From NCBI RefSeq assembly GCF_003711225.1, contig NZ_CP031030.1, positions 930,001 to 994,000 of the forward strand: 64,000 nucleotides of DNA. Direction: 5' to 3'. The stretch is from Runella sp. SP2 (GTDB taxonomy: Bacteria; Bacteroidota; Bacteroidia; Cytophagales; Spirosomataceae). The notes under the pieces are model-generated. The model saw nothing but the letters and a program-made list of their open reading frames with translations. It had not been told where the DNA came from and ran no database searches. Positions 25,590 to 34,426 of this stretch are shown here, piece after piece. Both the position numbers and the translations under genes were made by a program. How positions within the stretch are numbered: the first letter of the stretch is position 1; each line of letters opens with the position of its first letter.

Positions 25590-26048
25590 ATGAACACACA
25601 ACACGCGTTGATCCTGAGCCTGATTCTATTGGTAGCCATCGGCGTCATCTTATTTTTTATTCGTTTATACCTCAAGCGGAGAAAAAAGCCAATATCCAAG
25701 CCTCATTATAAAGACTACCCCGAGTACCCCGACAGCACCCCTGCGGCCACTCACATTTCTAATGTATATCAGCGCAGCCGTTCACATTTCCCCTCAGTAA
25801 CTGATTACAGTCAGTTTCAGCATAGTAGTTTAGACAACCCAACACCTAAGGCCGATGACATGTTTGATGCCTTCAAGTACAGCAGTAGCACTTTTGACAG
25901 TCCATTATTTGGTGGTGGCGATTTTGGTGGCGGTGGTGCTGGCGACAGCTACTCCTCTGACTCAGGCTCATCCGACAGTAGTTCATGGTCTGATTCCAGC
26001 TCATCAGATAGCTCCTCTGATAGTAGCAGCTCTTCATGGTCTGATTAA
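25590..26048 (+). CDS. Membrane-anchored Ser/Asp-rich protein (152 aa)
   Basis: Residues 7-28 form one transmembrane helix (LILSLILLVAIGVILFFI) followed by a basic stop-transfer (RLYLKRRKK). The middle is Pro/Tyr/Ser-rich. From about residue 108 the protein becomes GGGDFGGGGAGDSY and then a Ser/Asp low-complexity tail that ends SSSSSWSD. The tail is likely disordered and strongly acidic. A Gly-Gly then Ser-rich end is seen in some DUF-type small membrane proteins, but I assign no family. Confidence 0.65.
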   Translation: MNTQHALILSLILLVAIGVILFFIRLYLKRRKKPISKPHYKDYPEYPDSTPAATHISNVYQRSRSHFPSVTDYSQFQHSSLDNPTPKADDMFDAFKYSSSTFDSPLFGGGDFGGGGAGDSYSSDSGSSDSSSWSDSSSSDSSSDSSSSSWSD

Positions 26049-26068
26049 TAATATAAGCCAACATCACA

Positions 26069-26257
26069 ATGATTACCACTACTACTTATTCCTGGGCAGA
26101 CCTTGAAGATGGTACATGCCGCAGCTGCGGTGAAGAGACAGACGTTGTCATCGATGATGGCCGCTGCCCTGACTGTATCGAAGAGCAAAAGTTCTACGAC
26201 ATGACAATGAAATCTAGCCACAAAACGTCATATCTTAGCGACGAAGATGACCTTTAA
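26069..26257 (+). CDS. Small zinc-ribbon protein (62 aa)
   Basis: CRSCGEETDVVIDDGRCPDC gives two CxxC pairs spaced for one zinc ribbon. The C-terminal tail is acidic. The gene is 20 bases after the Ser/Asp-rich membrane protein and 5 bases before the next gene. It is probably a small regulatory or nucleic-acid-binding early protein. Confidence 0.65.
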   Translation: MITTTTYSWADLEDGTCRSCGEETDVVIDDGRCPDCIEEQKFYDMTMKSSHKTSYLSDEDDL

Positions 26258-26262
26258 CCACT

Positions 26263-26490
26263 ATGCATCATTTCGACATAATCCGTGAGCGGCTTCGAAC
26301 CGCCTTCCCCAAACCTGCCATCCGAGACGTTCACAGCCACATCTTGGAAGTAAACTTTCAGATGGCCACGGGCAATTACCTTGTGCACTATTTTGGCTCC
26401 GACAATACCTACAGTCTCGAATACGGCGGTGCAATGGTTCTCAATACCCCCGACCCCGACGAAATCGCCGACTTTATGCTAATCAAATAA
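26263..26490 (+). CDS. Hypothetical early protein (75 aa)
   Basis: A small alpha/beta protein (FDIIRERLRTAFPKPAIRDV, YLVHYFGSDNTYSLEYGG) of no recognised family. It starts 5 bases after the zinc-ribbon gene and ends 4 bases before the next start. Confidence 0.55.
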   Translation: MHHFDIIRERLRTAFPKPAIRDVHSHILEVNFQMATGNYLVHYFGSDNTYSLEYGGAMVLNTPDPDEIADFMLIK

Positions 26491-26494
26491 ATGT

Positions 26495-26761
26495 ATGAAA
26501 CTTACTTGGACGTTCTATCCACGAAACCAATGCGCCGTATCGCTTGAGGTACGTTACCTTGCTGAGTTAGATGATTTTAAGTTACCAAGTGGTGGTTTTC
26601 TACTTCAGGAAGAAAATATTGCCGTTGTGGATTTAAAGACCTACTGGCACTTCAACTCGGCCTCGGTCGAAGAGCGCCGCCATGCTTTCCAAAAACTCAC
26701 AAGACTTGTTAAGCATTCTGCGGTCAGAATAGAGGGGCAAATTATACGACTATTGCAGTAA
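26495..26761 (+). CDS. Hypothetical early protein (88 aa)
   Basis: A small soluble protein beginning MKLTWTFYPRNQCAVSLEVR, with a helical C-terminal half containing ERRHAFQKLTRLVKHSAVRI. No family is recognised. It is part of the same tightly packed rightward unit. Confidence 0.55.
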   Translation: MKLTWTFYPRNQCAVSLEVRYLAELDDFKLPSGGFLLQEENIAVVDLKTYWHFNSASVEERRHAFQKLTRLVKHSAVRIEGQIIRLLQ

Positions 26762-26810
26762 CCACACTGCTAAATTTCTATCACACAACTTAACTCCCAA
26801 CCTTTACAAG

Positions 26811-27164
26811 ATGCAAATCCACGAACTAAAAGTCCATAAAAATTATGTAAACCCACTGCTATCAGGAGCCAAGACATTCGAGGTAAGGCGAAACGATAGA
26901 GACTTTCAAGTGGGAGATATTCTTATCATGCGCCCCTACGATGAGAAGAAACAGAAATACGTATCTGAAGAATCTGAATTCTACTACAATGTCACTTATG
27001 TACTTACAGGTGGGAAGTATGGGATAGAAGAAGGCTACTGTATTCTTGGTATTCAGCCCAATCCTGCCATAAACCGATTTGGATTATTGCAATGGAGGTA
27101 CGTACCGACTCCTTTAACAAAGCCAACAAAGCATCCTCTCGAAATTTTGGACGATACAAAATGA
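26811..27164 (+). CDS. DUF3850 (ASCH/PUA-like) protein
   Basis: This 117-aa protein opens MQIHELKVHKNYVNPLLSGA and continues KTFEVRRNDRDFQVGDILIM, then GYCILGIQP. That is the DUF3850 pattern, a member of the ASCH/PUA-like RNA-binding fold. These proteins are frequent in phages and are thought to bind RNA or modified nucleotides; their exact role is unknown. It is the last gene of the early operon and is followed by a terminator. Confidence 0.85.
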   Translation: MQIHELKVHKNYVNPLLSGAKTFEVRRNDRDFQVGDILIMRPYDEKKQKYVSEESEFYYNVTYVLTGGKYGIEEGYCILGIQPNPAINRFGLLQWRYVPTPLTKPTKHPLEILDDTK

Positions 27165-27194
27165 TTGGTAGCTTTGTACAAACTTTACTTCTCC

Positions 27195-27235
27195 AAAAAC
27201 ACCTTCTAAGTTTGGCGACCGACGGGGGTGTTTTT
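27195..27235. terminator. Terminator between early operon and methylase
   Basis: AAAAACACC (27195-27203) pairs with GGTGTTTTT (27227-27235) around a 23-base loop. T and A runs suit both directions, between convergent genes. Confidence 0.65.
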
Positions 27236-27245
27236 CTTTTAGTAG

Positions 27246-28052
27246 TTACTTGCTCACCTCATAATTCCACGTTAAGCACTCAATCTTCTTTTTGGTCTTT
27301 TCGCGTCGGCCATCCACGGCAAGGGTCTTTTCGTGTTGTTCGGCATTCCAGCCATGTTGGGCTATGTAGTCAGCAAGAATAGACTCAGGGTAGCTACTAA
27401 GCAAAAACTTACCTTTCATCGAAGCACACGCATCCAGCAGCTTTCGGAAGTCATCGTCCGAATACCCCGCGTAGTGGCCTTGGTTGGCGCTCACGTAGGG
27501 AGGGTCCAGATAAAAGAAAGTATCGGGCGTATCGTACGCCTTTATCACCTTCAGTACATCATACGACTCAATCGTCACCCGCTTCATTCGGTCTTTGTAG
27601 GCGTCCGTAAACCCATTCTTTTTATTGAAAAGCTTCAGGGCGCACTTACCTGCTCGGTCGTAGCCAAAACCCGCCCCAATCATCGATCCAAAACTCATGT
27701 TGGTCTGAACCCACACGCTCCATGCCAGAGCTAAGGCATCTTGAATGTCCTCTTTGCTTGCGTCGTATTGCTCCCACGCTTCAGCGTGCTGGGCACGTGA
27801 GTGAAACGTCTCATCAATTTTGTGCTGTAAGTCCTCAAAGTCGTATTTGAGGGCGCGGTAAAAAGTGGTAAGGCGGTGATTGATGTCGTTGACTACTTCG
27901 GCCTCGCTCGGCTCCTTGGCAAAAAAAACGGCCCCGCCACCAAAAAACGGCTCAACATACAGCGTGTGTGCAGGGATTTTTGGCAAGATGGCTGGGAGCA
28001 TCATTTGTTTTCCACCGTAATAGGTGATGGGAGTTTTTAAGAGTTTTTTCAT
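27246..28052 (-). CDS. D12-class N6-adenine DNA methyltransferase (Dam-like)
   Basis: This 268-aa enzyme methylates adenine in DNA using S-adenosylmethionine. YYGGKQMMLPAI and EPFFGGGAVFF (residues about 34-44) form the cofactor site, and FFYLDPPYVS contains the catalytic DPPY (183-186). The order and length match the Dam/M.MboIIA class. No restriction endonuclease gene is nearby, so it is probably an orphan methylase that protects phage DNA or controls transcription. It is leftward and lies just beyond the late-operon terminator. Confidence 0.93.
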   Translation of the reverse strand: MKKLLKTPITYYGGKQMMLPAILPKIPAHTLYVEPFFGGGAVFFAKEPSEAEVVNDINHRLTTFYRALKYDFEDLQHKIDETFHSRAQHAEAWEQYDASKEDIQDALALAWSVWVQTNMSFGSMIGAGFGYDRAGKCALKLFNKKNGFTDAYKDRMKRVTIESYDVLKVIKAYDTPDTFFYLDPPYVSANQGHYAGYSDDDFRKLLDACASMKGKFLLSSYPESILADYIAQHGWNAEQHEKTLAVDGRREKTKKKIECLTWNYEVSK

Positions 28053-28083
28053 AACGTTGATAATTTGATATGTTTGTTAAGCG

Positions 28084-28109
28084 TCCAAAAAGTTTCAATC
28101 CTTTTTGGA
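28084..28109. other. Perfect 9-bp hairpin upstream of the methylase
   Basis: TCCAAAAAG (28084-28092) pairs with CTTTTTGGA (28101-28109) across 8 bases. It sits between the late-operon terminator and the methylase start, where it could be part of the terminator system or the leader of the methylase mRNA. Confidence 0.5.
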
Positions 28110-28119
28110 ATCTGGGCGC

Positions 28120-28158
28120 AAAAAACCCCCGTCCGTGGCCAGAAACGTAGGACAGGGG
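28120..28158 (-). terminator. Late operon terminator
   Basis: On the minus strand, CCCCTGTCC (28150-28158) pairs with GGACGGGGG (28126-28134), followed by a T-run (complement of 28120-28125). It stands just after the tape-measure stop, closing the leftward late operon. Confidence 0.8.
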
Positions 28159-28164
28159 AAATAC

Positions 28165-31100
28165 CTAGGCGCTATGTGCATTTTTGATGTAGTCGATAAA
28201 CTCTTGCTGTTCCTCCAGCTTGGCGTAGTTCCAGGGCTTTTGGGCAAATTTCTGCATTGCACTGCGCGTAGCCCGTTGCTCCTCGATGAGTACTGCCATC
28301 ATGGCCGCCATGTCGTTTGCGCCGTTGGCCGTTTGATTGTTGGATGACTTCATATCGGCCCGCCTAGTAAAATCATACCCGCTTTGGCGTAAAGCCTCCG
28401 TCATGGCCACAAAGTTGGCAGTGATTGGATTCTGAAGCATGGGGTTGCTAAACACATACTCGGTACCACCCCGCCCGTTGGGGCCTCGCTCTCCCGCTAT
28501 GTAGCTTCGGTTGCCCAAGTTAAACAGCGTTGGTCGCCTCACATAGCCTTCGGGCTTGCCGCCATTGTCCAGCGTCAGCGAGAGCAAGTCCGTAAATCCC
28601 CCCGTCGCCCGCGTAGGCATTCGTTGGATTTTGGGTTGCTCCAGCTTTTCAGCTTGCCCCAGTACCGCCTTTGCTTTTGCAATATTGGCAAGTACGGTGG
28701 CCACGCCCGTCGCAATTTTGATGGCCGCATCGATAGGAGTCAAACTAGCATACGCTCCTTTCGCAGTCATTGCACTAATGGCGCTAGCAGTATTAGTGGC
28801 GATTTGGATGAGCGTAGCCATGCGCTGAAATTCAGCGTACTCGGTTTCGTTGGAAGCCGCAATTTCAAAGAAGCTCGCAAAAATATCGCCCACCGTATTG
28901 GTGAGCTTCATGGTTTGCTCTATTTCCTTTTCGCGCTTTTCATCAACCTTCTTCTGAGATTTAGCGTAGAACTTGGCTTCGATGGCCTCGCGTTGCGCCC
29001 AGTAGGCTTCCCAGAGTGGAAGAGTTTGTTGGGCGGTCAGTTGAGCTTCTTCCGCTTGTGAAAGCAGTGCTTGAAATCTCCTATCGGCAGATGTAAGCTC
29101 CGAAGCAAGCTCATTCTCGGCACTCTGGTTCACAAAGTTGTCGATTTCGGTCAGGGCATCGCGTTGCTTCTGAGCCAGCTCGTCGGCTTGCTTTTGCTTT
29201 TCCTCAAGCTGCTTTGCATAAGCTTCGTTGGCTTTTTGGCGCTTCTTATCGGCTTCTTCAGCGGCTTTGGTGGTTTGCTCTTCTTGAAGTCGGTTCAGCT
29301 CGTTGGTTTCGAGGGTAGCAAGTTGGCTCAGGTAGTCTTTGTTGCCTTTGGCCAGCTCCCGTAGGCGCTCGTATTTAAACTTCACTACCTGTACTTCGCG
29401 CTTGTTTTTGTCGAGCAAGTCGAGCTGCGCATCCTCCCGTAGCTTTTTGAGTTCATCCTTCAGCTGCCGAAACTCATCTACTTCCGTTTTACCAGGGCCA
29501 GCGCCAGTCTTACCCCCTCCCGATGTTGTTGGAGTAGTTGAAGTGGGTTTTGTGTCTTCAGTGATTGATTTGTTTTTAAGCTGATTCAGTTGATTTCTCA
29601 GCGTTTTTTCTTGGTCAATCAACTTGAGCAAATGCTCACGGCGAGCTTTGGTTTCTTCGTTGGTTGCTTGGCGGTATTCCTTATCAATCCCAAGCCATTC
29701 GCCAACCCTGCTTTGCAACGAAAACATGTTTCGGGTTTTACCCGAGTTGAGCTGTTTGTCGGCCAGCTCCCTTACTTTTTGAATACGCTTGATTTCGGTT
29801 TCTAACGCCTGTACGCTTTGAGTTTTGGAGTCTTCTACTACCTTTCGTTGTAGCCCAAGAAATTCACGCACTTTTCCTGAAGCAATCGCAACCGCATTGC
29901 CGTAGGAGTCCCAACTTGTCACAGCCGAAGGAGCTATTTTTGAGATTTGTTGAGTGACTTCATTGAGCTCTTTTTGTACATCTTTACCAGCCTTGGCTTG
30001 TTTTATCAAGGCTTCGTACTTCTCAACGAGTGGCTGTAGCTGATTGGCCACCTTTTGCGATTTGGCCCCTGTTTCACTAAGCTCATTGATTTTGCTTTGA
30101 AAAGCATCCACTACTCCAAATACCCTTCCCAACCAATACACAAATGGGTCGCCGTTTTCCTTGACCGACATCCAAAATTGCTCCAGCTTATTGGAGATTT
30201 TGTCCAGCACGGCAGCGCTGTTATTGTTGGCCCGGTTGTATTCCTCCAGTACCGATGTGCCTGCCGTAAATTCAGTATTGGCTTGGCGTTGAGACTCACG
30301 TACCAAGTCAATTTTACCAGCAAGTGCTCCAATCACCTGAGCGCCCTCACTGCCATCAATACCGAGCGTTTTGAAGGTTGTGGCTAGTCCCTCCAGTCCT
30401 TTACCTGAGTTAGAAGCCCCCGCAATCACTCGTAGGAATGCTTCGTTGGCGTCGCGGTTTAGGAGGGTAGAAAACTCTTTGACGCTCATGCCCGCTACCT
30501 TCGAGAAATAAGGCACGTCTTTGCCCAGGGCGATAAGCATTTTTCCGATGTTGGTAGCAGCCAGCTCAGGCGACTGCCCCATCTGATCCATGGCAGCGGC
30601 CAAGCCAAGCACGTCAGCAACTGCAATGTTGGCCGTAGGGGCAATGCCCGCCATGCGGGTAGTGAAGTTGACAATGTATTCTTCGTTAGCAGAGCTGCTC
30701 GCTCCCAGACTATTGATAGCCGAGCCTACCTTCAGAAAGCTTTCTTGAATCCCAAATTGCTTCTTGAGGTTAAAGATTTCGATAATCTTGGCAATCTTCG
30801 TTATGGCCTCTTCAGCTGACCCACCCAAATCTTTCGCCAAGGCTACTTTGATGACGTCGGCTCCCTTCACAAACTCCTCAGCTCCCTCAAGGGTGCTTTC
30901 TCCAAGCTTTCCAGCAATCTCCCCTAGCTCAGCCAGTTCTTTGCGTGTGCTTCGCGTATCGAGTTCTTCAAAACTGTCAAAAAGCAGCTGTACTTCATCG
31001 TTGGCAAGGCCAGTCATTTTGCCGACCCCCGTCATTTCATCGGCTATCTCGGCAATTTTTTTGGGGGCACGTGCAAAGATGTCAAGCACTTTGGAGATAG

Positions 31101-31440
31101 CTTGCGTGGCCAAATTTCCCCCCATCACCTGAGACATGATGGAGTTGGCGCCTTTCGCAAATTTTCCAAAGTCACTTTGGGTAGCTTGAAGTTGCGAAGA
31201 TTGATTCTTCAGGCTTTGCGTCGTGCCATGAATCTCCCCATTCATGGAAGCGAGTGCCTGCTTCAGAAGTTGGGCTTCTTTGACAAGTTTGGCGTATTCC
31301 TCTGGATTCGCCGCCTTCGACATATTTCGGAGCATCTTCTCCGTGTCGAAACTCGCTTTTTGAATTGCCTTAAAAGTCGATTCTGCCGAGCGTCCCTGTA
31401 TTACGAGGTCGATAACGGCTTGGTCGCGATTTTTTGCCAT
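28165..31440 (-). CDS. Tail tape-measure protein (TP901 type)
   Basis: This 1091-aa protein sets tail length and helps DNA delivery in long-tailed phages. Residues about 100-400 carry the TP901 tape-measure core (ADEMTGVGKMTGLANDEVQL, AVADVLGLAAAMDQMGQSPE, FSTLLNRDANEAFLRVIAGA). Long coiled coils follow (about 440-880), then hydrophobic stretches (ATNTASAISAMTA, AAIKIATGVATVLANIAKAK) and a C-terminal domain. It is the last gene of the late operon. It indicates siphovirus or contractile-tail morphology; no sheath gene is seen, so siphovirus is favoured. Confidence 0.93.
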   Translation of the reverse strand: MAKNRDQAVIDLVIQGRSAESTFKAIQKASFDTEKMLRNMSKAANPEEYAKLVKEAQLLKQALASMNGEIHGTTQSLKNQSSQLQATQSDFGKFAKGANSIMSQVMGGNLATQAISKVLDIFARAPKKIAEIADEMTGVGKMTGLANDEVQLLFDSFEELDTRSTRKELAELGEIAGKLGESTLEGAEEFVKGADVIKVALAKDLGGSAEEAITKIAKIIEIFNLKKQFGIQESFLKVGSAINSLGASSSANEEYIVNFTTRMAGIAPTANIAVADVLGLAAAMDQMGQSPELAATNIGKMLIALGKDVPYFSKVAGMSVKEFSTLLNRDANEAFLRVIAGASNSGKGLEGLATTFKTLGIDGSEGAQVIGALAGKIDLVRESQRQANTEFTAGTSVLEEYNRANNNSAAVLDKISNKLEQFWMSVKENGDPFVYWLGRVFGVVDAFQSKINELSETGAKSQKVANQLQPLVEKYEALIKQAKAGKDVQKELNEVTQQISKIAPSAVTSWDSYGNAVAIASGKVREFLGLQRKVVEDSKTQSVQALETEIKRIQKVRELADKQLNSGKTRNMFSLQSRVGEWLGIDKEYRQATNEETKARREHLLKLIDQEKTLRNQLNQLKNKSITEDTKPTSTTPTTSGGGKTGAGPGKTEVDEFRQLKDELKKLREDAQLDLLDKNKREVQVVKFKYERLRELAKGNKDYLSQLATLETNELNRLQEEQTTKAAEEADKKRQKANEAYAKQLEEKQKQADELAQKQRDALTEIDNFVNQSAENELASELTSADRRFQALLSQAEEAQLTAQQTLPLWEAYWAQREAIEAKFYAKSQKKVDEKREKEIEQTMKLTNTVGDIFASFFEIAASNETEYAEFQRMATLIQIATNTASAISAMTAKGAYASLTPIDAAIKIATGVATVLANIAKAKAVLGQAEKLEQPKIQRMPTRATGGFTDLLSLTLDNGGKPEGYVRRPTLFNLGNRSYIAGERGPNGRGGTEYVFSNPMLQNPITANFVAMTEALRQSGYDFTRRADMKSSNNQTANGANDMAAMMAVLIEEQRATRSAMQKFAQKPWNYAKLEEQQEFIDYIKNAHSA

Positions 31441-31491
31441 AGCTGTTTTTAGCTCGAAAAAACAGCTCTAAATGGCTCGCTAATAGGACTC

Positions 31492-31953
31492 TTAGAGGCT
31501 GATAGTAGTGCGGGTGGTGAGAATCTCGGAGACCATTTTTACGAGTTCGTCACCGTAGCGTTTGAGGAGAAGTTCGCCCAGCCTGCGTTGTGAAAACGTT
31601 TTGGTTTTGCCAATCCATTTTTGGGGTTTTCTTGAGTCGCCGTCGCCTAGTCGTCGCCCGTAGCGCGAGCTTGCGTATTTTTGGTCGGCATACCCAAATC
31701 CGCGCCCTACCCCCATATCCACAAAGCGGCCATAGAGCGGGAAATTAAACTGGAGACTTGCTATTTCGGCATTGCTCACCACCCCGCGTGTCCAGGTCTT
31801 GCGCAAATAGCCAGACGGTTTGGGTTTAAAAGGGCTACGTCGCCTGTAGATGGCCCTGTCTTGTGCTTTCTGCCAGTCGGCCACGGCCAACCGCGAGAAT
31901 GTCTCAAGCATCCCCCTGAGGTTGATTCGTTCGTGAAGTGTACGTCTATCCAT
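31492..31953 (-). CDS. Small basic virion protein (153 aa)
   Basis: The longer frame begins at 31974, but the ATG at 31953 (MDRRTLHERINLRGML) overlaps the upstream stop by only 8 bases and is preferred. The product is basic, with RRRSPFKPKPSGYLRKTW and RFVDMGVGRGFGYADQKY. Its size, basic nature and place between tail proteins and the tape measure suggest a tail completion or assembly protein. No family is secure. Confidence 0.6.
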   Translation of the reverse strand: MDRRTLHERINLRGMLETFSRLAVADWQKAQDRAIYRRRSPFKPKPSGYLRKTWTRGVVSNAEIASLQFNFPLYGRFVDMGVGRGFGYADQKYASSRYGRRLGDGDSRKPQKWIGKTKTFSQRRLGELLLKRYGDELVKMVSEILTTRTTISL

Positions 31954-33970
31954 TGGCGATTCTATATCCCGCACCTGGTATGATGCGCAGGCTGTTACGG
32001 TATGCTCTATACTCGTCAGGTTGCAAATACCAAAAGCTACTATCGTCGTTTGCCCACGTTACCCAGAATACTTCCGCCCACAGCTCTACCGCAGGTTCTG
32101 TGATACGCACGGCCTTTCTAATGGTGTTGACAACAATACTCTTGGTTTCACTGTCGTAGCCTCCAGTTTGATATTGGTAGTGAAACGTAAGGTCGTTTTG
32201 GAGCAACATGGGCATTGTTCCTGCGGCATCAAAGAAAAAACGCAGCATAACAGTATATGCCCGGGCTGTTGAGTCCTCAAACGGCAGCGCAAACGGAATA
32301 AGCTCAGTTCGCACCCATACCCCTGCTGGAATCAGCGGCGTATAATCAGGCGGCATAACAATAGGATGCAGCGTAGCCTGTGCCGTGAGTAGCCCATCTT
32401 GCGAAGGCCACCTCGTTATTATTTTTTGAATCAAGCAGGGGAGCTTTACGTGGTCGTCAGACTCAGTAAGCACAGGTTCAAAAAGGCGCATAGAGAATGA
32501 CTGTCCAATTTTGAGCCTGTATCGCTGAGTAAATGGTTTGGCAAACGAGCGAAACTCCCAAAATGGCCGCGTCCATCTGTGAAAGATACTGTCTGGTTCA
32601 TCAGGGTGAACCGACAACCCCGCAACTTTCTGCTGTAAATAATTTCGACTGATACTACTTCCCATTGGGTATAAGTTCCCAAGGTGGTCGGGTTGCATAC
32701 CTAGGTACATCAATAAGCGAGGTGATGTATCAGGCAAGTCTAGTGAAAACTGCTTGATTTCATTGTAACGAAAATCAAGCGATTGGCCACGCTCTTTTGC
32801 TTCAGGAATGAGAAAATTAACTCCCAAAAAAGCGGCGTAGCGTCGCTTCTGTATGGTCATAGGCAATGTACTTACCTGAAGGTTGATGGTCTTATCCCCT
32901 CTACCAATAAGGTACGGGGCTGGCGTTGAAAAATCATCTTTTGTGTCACCAACAGTAGGAAATTGAATAGTGTGGCCACCCTGAACAATTGGGTCGATTG
33001 TAACGCCTTTCAACCGTTGTTGGCTAAGGTCTAAAGTGGGATTTTGGGTTGATATTTCTACAAAAGACCGAAAAACGACTTGTTTGTTGAGCTTAGAAAA
33101 AAACACCCCTATGCCGCAATCGGTACGTAATAGCTTAAAAAAATCCCCCAAGGTCATTTTCCACACGTGGTACTGAGGCTGCACTGAGGTTGCAATGCCA
33201 AGTGGTGCGACGTTGATTGATACATTGTTGTACATCACGAGGCGTTTTACTCCAGGATCTTGCAGCCAGCTCCCTACTGGGTCATAGCCCAAAAACGCAC
33301 ACACGCGTTCGATAATCCAACAAAGATAAAAATACGGAACGACCCCATTCCCGTACGTATTTACTTTTTGGTAGCCAGCTACCATCACGTGCGAGAAATC
33401 CCCGATAAATCCAGCTCCAGTATATTCGTTCACAATGGGGTTGTGTCGAAAACCGTCCGTATTTAATTCGTCTGTTTTTTCGGCTTTGGCATCCGTAAAT
33501 TCTGAATTATAAACGGGAAAAAATACAAAAGGCCACGGTGATGTTTCGGGGTTGGTGGTTTTCAGCATTGCTGTAGGTAGAAGTTCAGGGCTTGGGCACA
33601 GCACAAACGAAAGCCCTGAAAACACATCGCTTAGGTTTTTTGTAGAAAGCAGAGAGGCTATTTCGCCCGAATCAAACACCAAAAACGCATCAGCATAAGA
33701 ATCTGTAATTCGGAAGTTCAGCACGGCAGGGCCCCACGGAATCCCATCGATGCTGACCGTAACGTCGATGCCCGTAAAGCTTGATGCTTCCAGCCGATGT
33801 TTGTGCCCCATAAAGGCCATGTTGATGGGCGTAAGCCTAAAACGAAAAGAGTACGACCAACTCCCAGGGAGGTTGTCGTCGGCTAAGAGCCAGCTATTAA
33901 GCTCTTGCTCAAGGGTAGTGTCGGGTGGTAGCTCAAGGAATCGCCCCTTTTCGTCTTTAATCTCAATCAT
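31946..33970 (-). CDS. Large tail/baseplate-type protein (674 aa)
   Basis: The N-terminal 150 residues (MIEIKDEKGRFLELPPDTTL, SYSFRFRLTPINMAFMGHKH) look like the opening of a phage distal-tail or baseplate hub protein. The middle contains WKMTLGDFFKLLRTDCGIGVFF and KQVVFRSFVEIS. No enzymatic motif is visible. It sits just upstream of the tape-measure region and overlaps the spanin-like gene by 4 bases, so it is co-translated in the late operon. The tail role is based on position and fold pattern only. Confidence 0.6.
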   Translation of the reverse strand: MIEIKDEKGRFLELPPDTTLEQELNSWLLADDNLPGSWSYSFRFRLTPINMAFMGHKHRLEASSFTGIDVTVSIDGIPWGPAVLNFRITDSYADAFLVFDSGEIASLLSTKNLSDVFSGLSFVLCPSPELLPTAMLKTTNPETSPWPFVFFPVYNSEFTDAKAEKTDELNTDGFRHNPIVNEYTGAGFIGDFSHVMVAGYQKVNTYGNGVVPYFYLCWIIERVCAFLGYDPVGSWLQDPGVKRLVMYNNVSINVAPLGIATSVQPQYHVWKMTLGDFFKLLRTDCGIGVFFSKLNKQVVFRSFVEISTQNPTLDLSQQRLKGVTIDPIVQGGHTIQFPTVGDTKDDFSTPAPYLIGRGDKTINLQVSTLPMTIQKRRYAAFLGVNFLIPEAKERGQSLDFRYNEIKQFSLDLPDTSPRLLMYLGMQPDHLGNLYPMGSSISRNYLQQKVAGLSVHPDEPDSIFHRWTRPFWEFRSFAKPFTQRYRLKIGQSFSMRLFEPVLTESDDHVKLPCLIQKIITRWPSQDGLLTAQATLHPIVMPPDYTPLIPAGVWVRTELIPFALPFEDSTARAYTVMLRFFFDAAGTMPMLLQNDLTFHYQYQTGGYDSETKSIVVNTIRKAVRITEPAVELWAEVFWVTWANDDSSFWYLQPDEYRAYRNSLRIIPGAGYRIANG

Positions 33971-34308
33971 TTCAAAAGCAGAGTAAGCAAGCCTAACAGA
34001 CTCAGCGTACCCACCGAACCCGCTATTGCTCCTTTTTTAGTGGCATTTTTCTTAATTTCAGGGATGCCCTCACGCGTTTTTTGAAGGGCTAAGGTACTAT
34101 CTGCAAGTTGTTTTTCGCAGTTGGTTAGCATGTCGTAGCATGCCACCGCCGCTTCAGCGTCGCTGATTTTTTGCGCGTTGTACACTATCGTTGTATCTCG
34201 CCGTTGCGATCCTGATTTTAAGCTCCTGAAGCTTGCGCAATTTTGCAGTATCAGGCTGCACAGCAGAGCCAACAGCCACACTGTCAGCTTTGATTTTAAT
34301 TTGCTCAT
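33967..34308 (-). CDS. Spanin-like lipoprotein with C-terminal membrane segment
   Basis: This 113-aa protein has an N-terminal lipoprotein signal, LTVWLLALLCSLILQNC, with the lipobox Cys24. A coiled-coil middle follows (about 40-85), then a C-terminal hydrophobic segment, IAGSVGTLSLLGLLTLLLK. A lipid anchor at one end and a membrane helix at the other is the topology of a unimolecular spanin, which links outer and inner membrane and fuses them at lysis. Its first half is encoded inside the neighbouring membrane-protein gene in another frame (155-base overlap). Confidence 0.65.
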   Translation of the reverse strand: MSKLKSKLTVWLLALLCSLILQNCASFRSLKSGSQRRDTTIVYNAQKISDAEAAVACYDMLTNCEKQLADSTLALQKTREGIPEIKKNATKKGAIAGSVGTLSLLGLLTLLLK

Positions 34309-34426
34309 GGATAGGGATAGTTGGAAGTTTGGGAGTTAAAAGAAGCGACTGAATGGCCAAGCTGACCATAATCATAGACAGGGTAGTAACAACGATGCCC
34401 AACAAGATTTTTTGAGAATTTTTCAT
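34154..34426 (-). CDS. Inner-membrane spanin-like protein (90 aa)
   Basis: One N-terminal transmembrane helix (IVVTTLSMIMVSLAIQSLLL, residues about 11-30) is followed by a short, charged, helical periplasmic part (DTAKLRKLQELKIRIATARY). This is the i-spanin topology. It begins at the amidase stop (ATGA-type overlap of 4 bases) and its 3' half overlaps the lipoprotein gene, an arrangement typical of Rz/Rz1 pairs. The lysis role is inferred. Confidence 0.6.
   Translation of the reverse strand: MKNSQKILLGIVVTTLSMIMVSLAIQSLLLTPKLPTIPIHEQIKIKADSVAVGSAVQPDTAKLRKLQELKIRIATARYNDSVQRAKNQRR

Noticed and set aside
27246-28052. DNA methylase considered as part of a restriction-modification system
   Set aside because: No endonuclease or specificity gene lies next to it, so an orphan methylase is the simpler reading.
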